NCBI GenBank assembly: GCA_020850695.1 | Contig: JADZEF010000189.1 | Location: 1-33,509 of the forward strand | DNA length: 33,509 nt | Reading direction: 5' to 3' | From: Planctomycetaceae bacterium | GTDB taxonomy: Bacteria; Planctomycetota; Planctomycetia; Planctomycetales; Planctomycetaceae | Shown: piece after piece, positions 33,383 to 33,509 of the stretch | How positions within the stretch are numbered: position 1 is the stretch's first letter | Layout: each line of letters starts with the position of its first letter | Program-made: the position numbers and the translations under genes | Notes under the pieces: model-generated | The model's input: the letters and a program-made list of their open reading frames with translations, nothing else | Told to the model about the DNA's origin: nothing | Databases searched by the model: none

Positions 33383-33509
33383 CTAAGTGGTCCATTTCAC
33401 AAGTTTCAGGAGGGTTCCAGCGAACCTGAATGACCAGGAAGGGGTGGCTGGGGTCGAGGCTTTGCGAGCCCCCAGCGAACTCCGCGTCGAAAGCTGGGGG
33501 CTCCCTTCG
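33383..33509. repeat. Right copy of 127-bp terminal inverted repeat, with hairpin
   Basis: This is the exact reverse complement of 1-127, with the internal 11-bp hairpin now at 33466-33503. The two copies diverge at the first base inside the window on each side. The 120 bases between the DUF4838 promoter and this repeat hold nothing recognisable. Confidence 0.95.

Noticed and set aside
1..33509. A 33-kb transposon or plasmid bounded by 127-bp terminal inverted repeats
   Set aside because: The interior holds ordinary chromosomal genes (rpsT, ppa, rnr, trpD) and no transposase, integrase or replication gene, and the repeat length matches an assembler k-mer.

Overview
The window looks like a piece of a GC-rich Planctomycetes chromosome (Planctomycetia). 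The main evidence is the gene content: a planctomycete-type cytochrome c/DUF1549/DUF1553 protein, a DUF1552 protein with a twin-arginine-like leader, a DUF4838 protein, a sulfatase-fold protein with TPR repeats, and housekeeping genes scattered among them. Many genes lack a Shine-Dalgarno site. Others have a clear GGAG 5-9 bases before ATG or GTG. I see no phage, transposase, CRISPR, rRNA or tRNA gene.

Layout from left to right: RNase R (-), a small BON-domain protein (-), an M42 peptidase (-), a repeat-rich gap of about 0.8 kb, DUF1552 (+), a small unknown protein (-), trpD (-), DUF1549/DUF1553 cytochrome (-), a tandem GNAT acetyltransferase (-), a secreted TraB/GumN-like protein (+), a UbiD-family decarboxylase (-), a cupin (-), an RND efflux pump with its adaptor (-), the divergent TetR regulator (+), rlmB and ppa (-), a small secreted Pro/Tyr/Ala-rich protein (+), rpsT (-), the sulfatase-fold/TPR protein (-), asparagine synthetase (-) and DUF4838 (-).

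The clearest functional module is efflux. An adaptor lipoprotein and an RND pump read leftward, and a TetR repressor reads rightward. Between them lies a perfect 8+2+8 palindrome just downstream of a TTGAAT-16-TATAAT promoter facing the pump genes. No outer-membrane channel gene is present. ppa and rlmB are 20 bases apart and look like an operon. DUF4838, asnB and the sulfatase/TPR gene run in one direction and may form a loose unit with a palindrome in each gap.

The most distinctive non-coding property is the number of unrelated palindromic elements between genes: at least eight, in several families. One family (27-base arms, about 130 bp) occurs twice, and a nested 147-bp element supplies the ubiD stop codon. 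The two ends of the window are perfect 127-bp reverse complements of each other. That length equals a common maximum assembler k-mer, so I read it as a contig ending in one dispersed hairpin repeat at both sides, not as the terminal repeats of a 33-kb element. I do not find a convincing undescribed multi-gene system; the best leads are the palindromes, the divergent nucleophile site of the sulfatase-fold protein, and the unpaired DUF1552 and DUF1549 genes.
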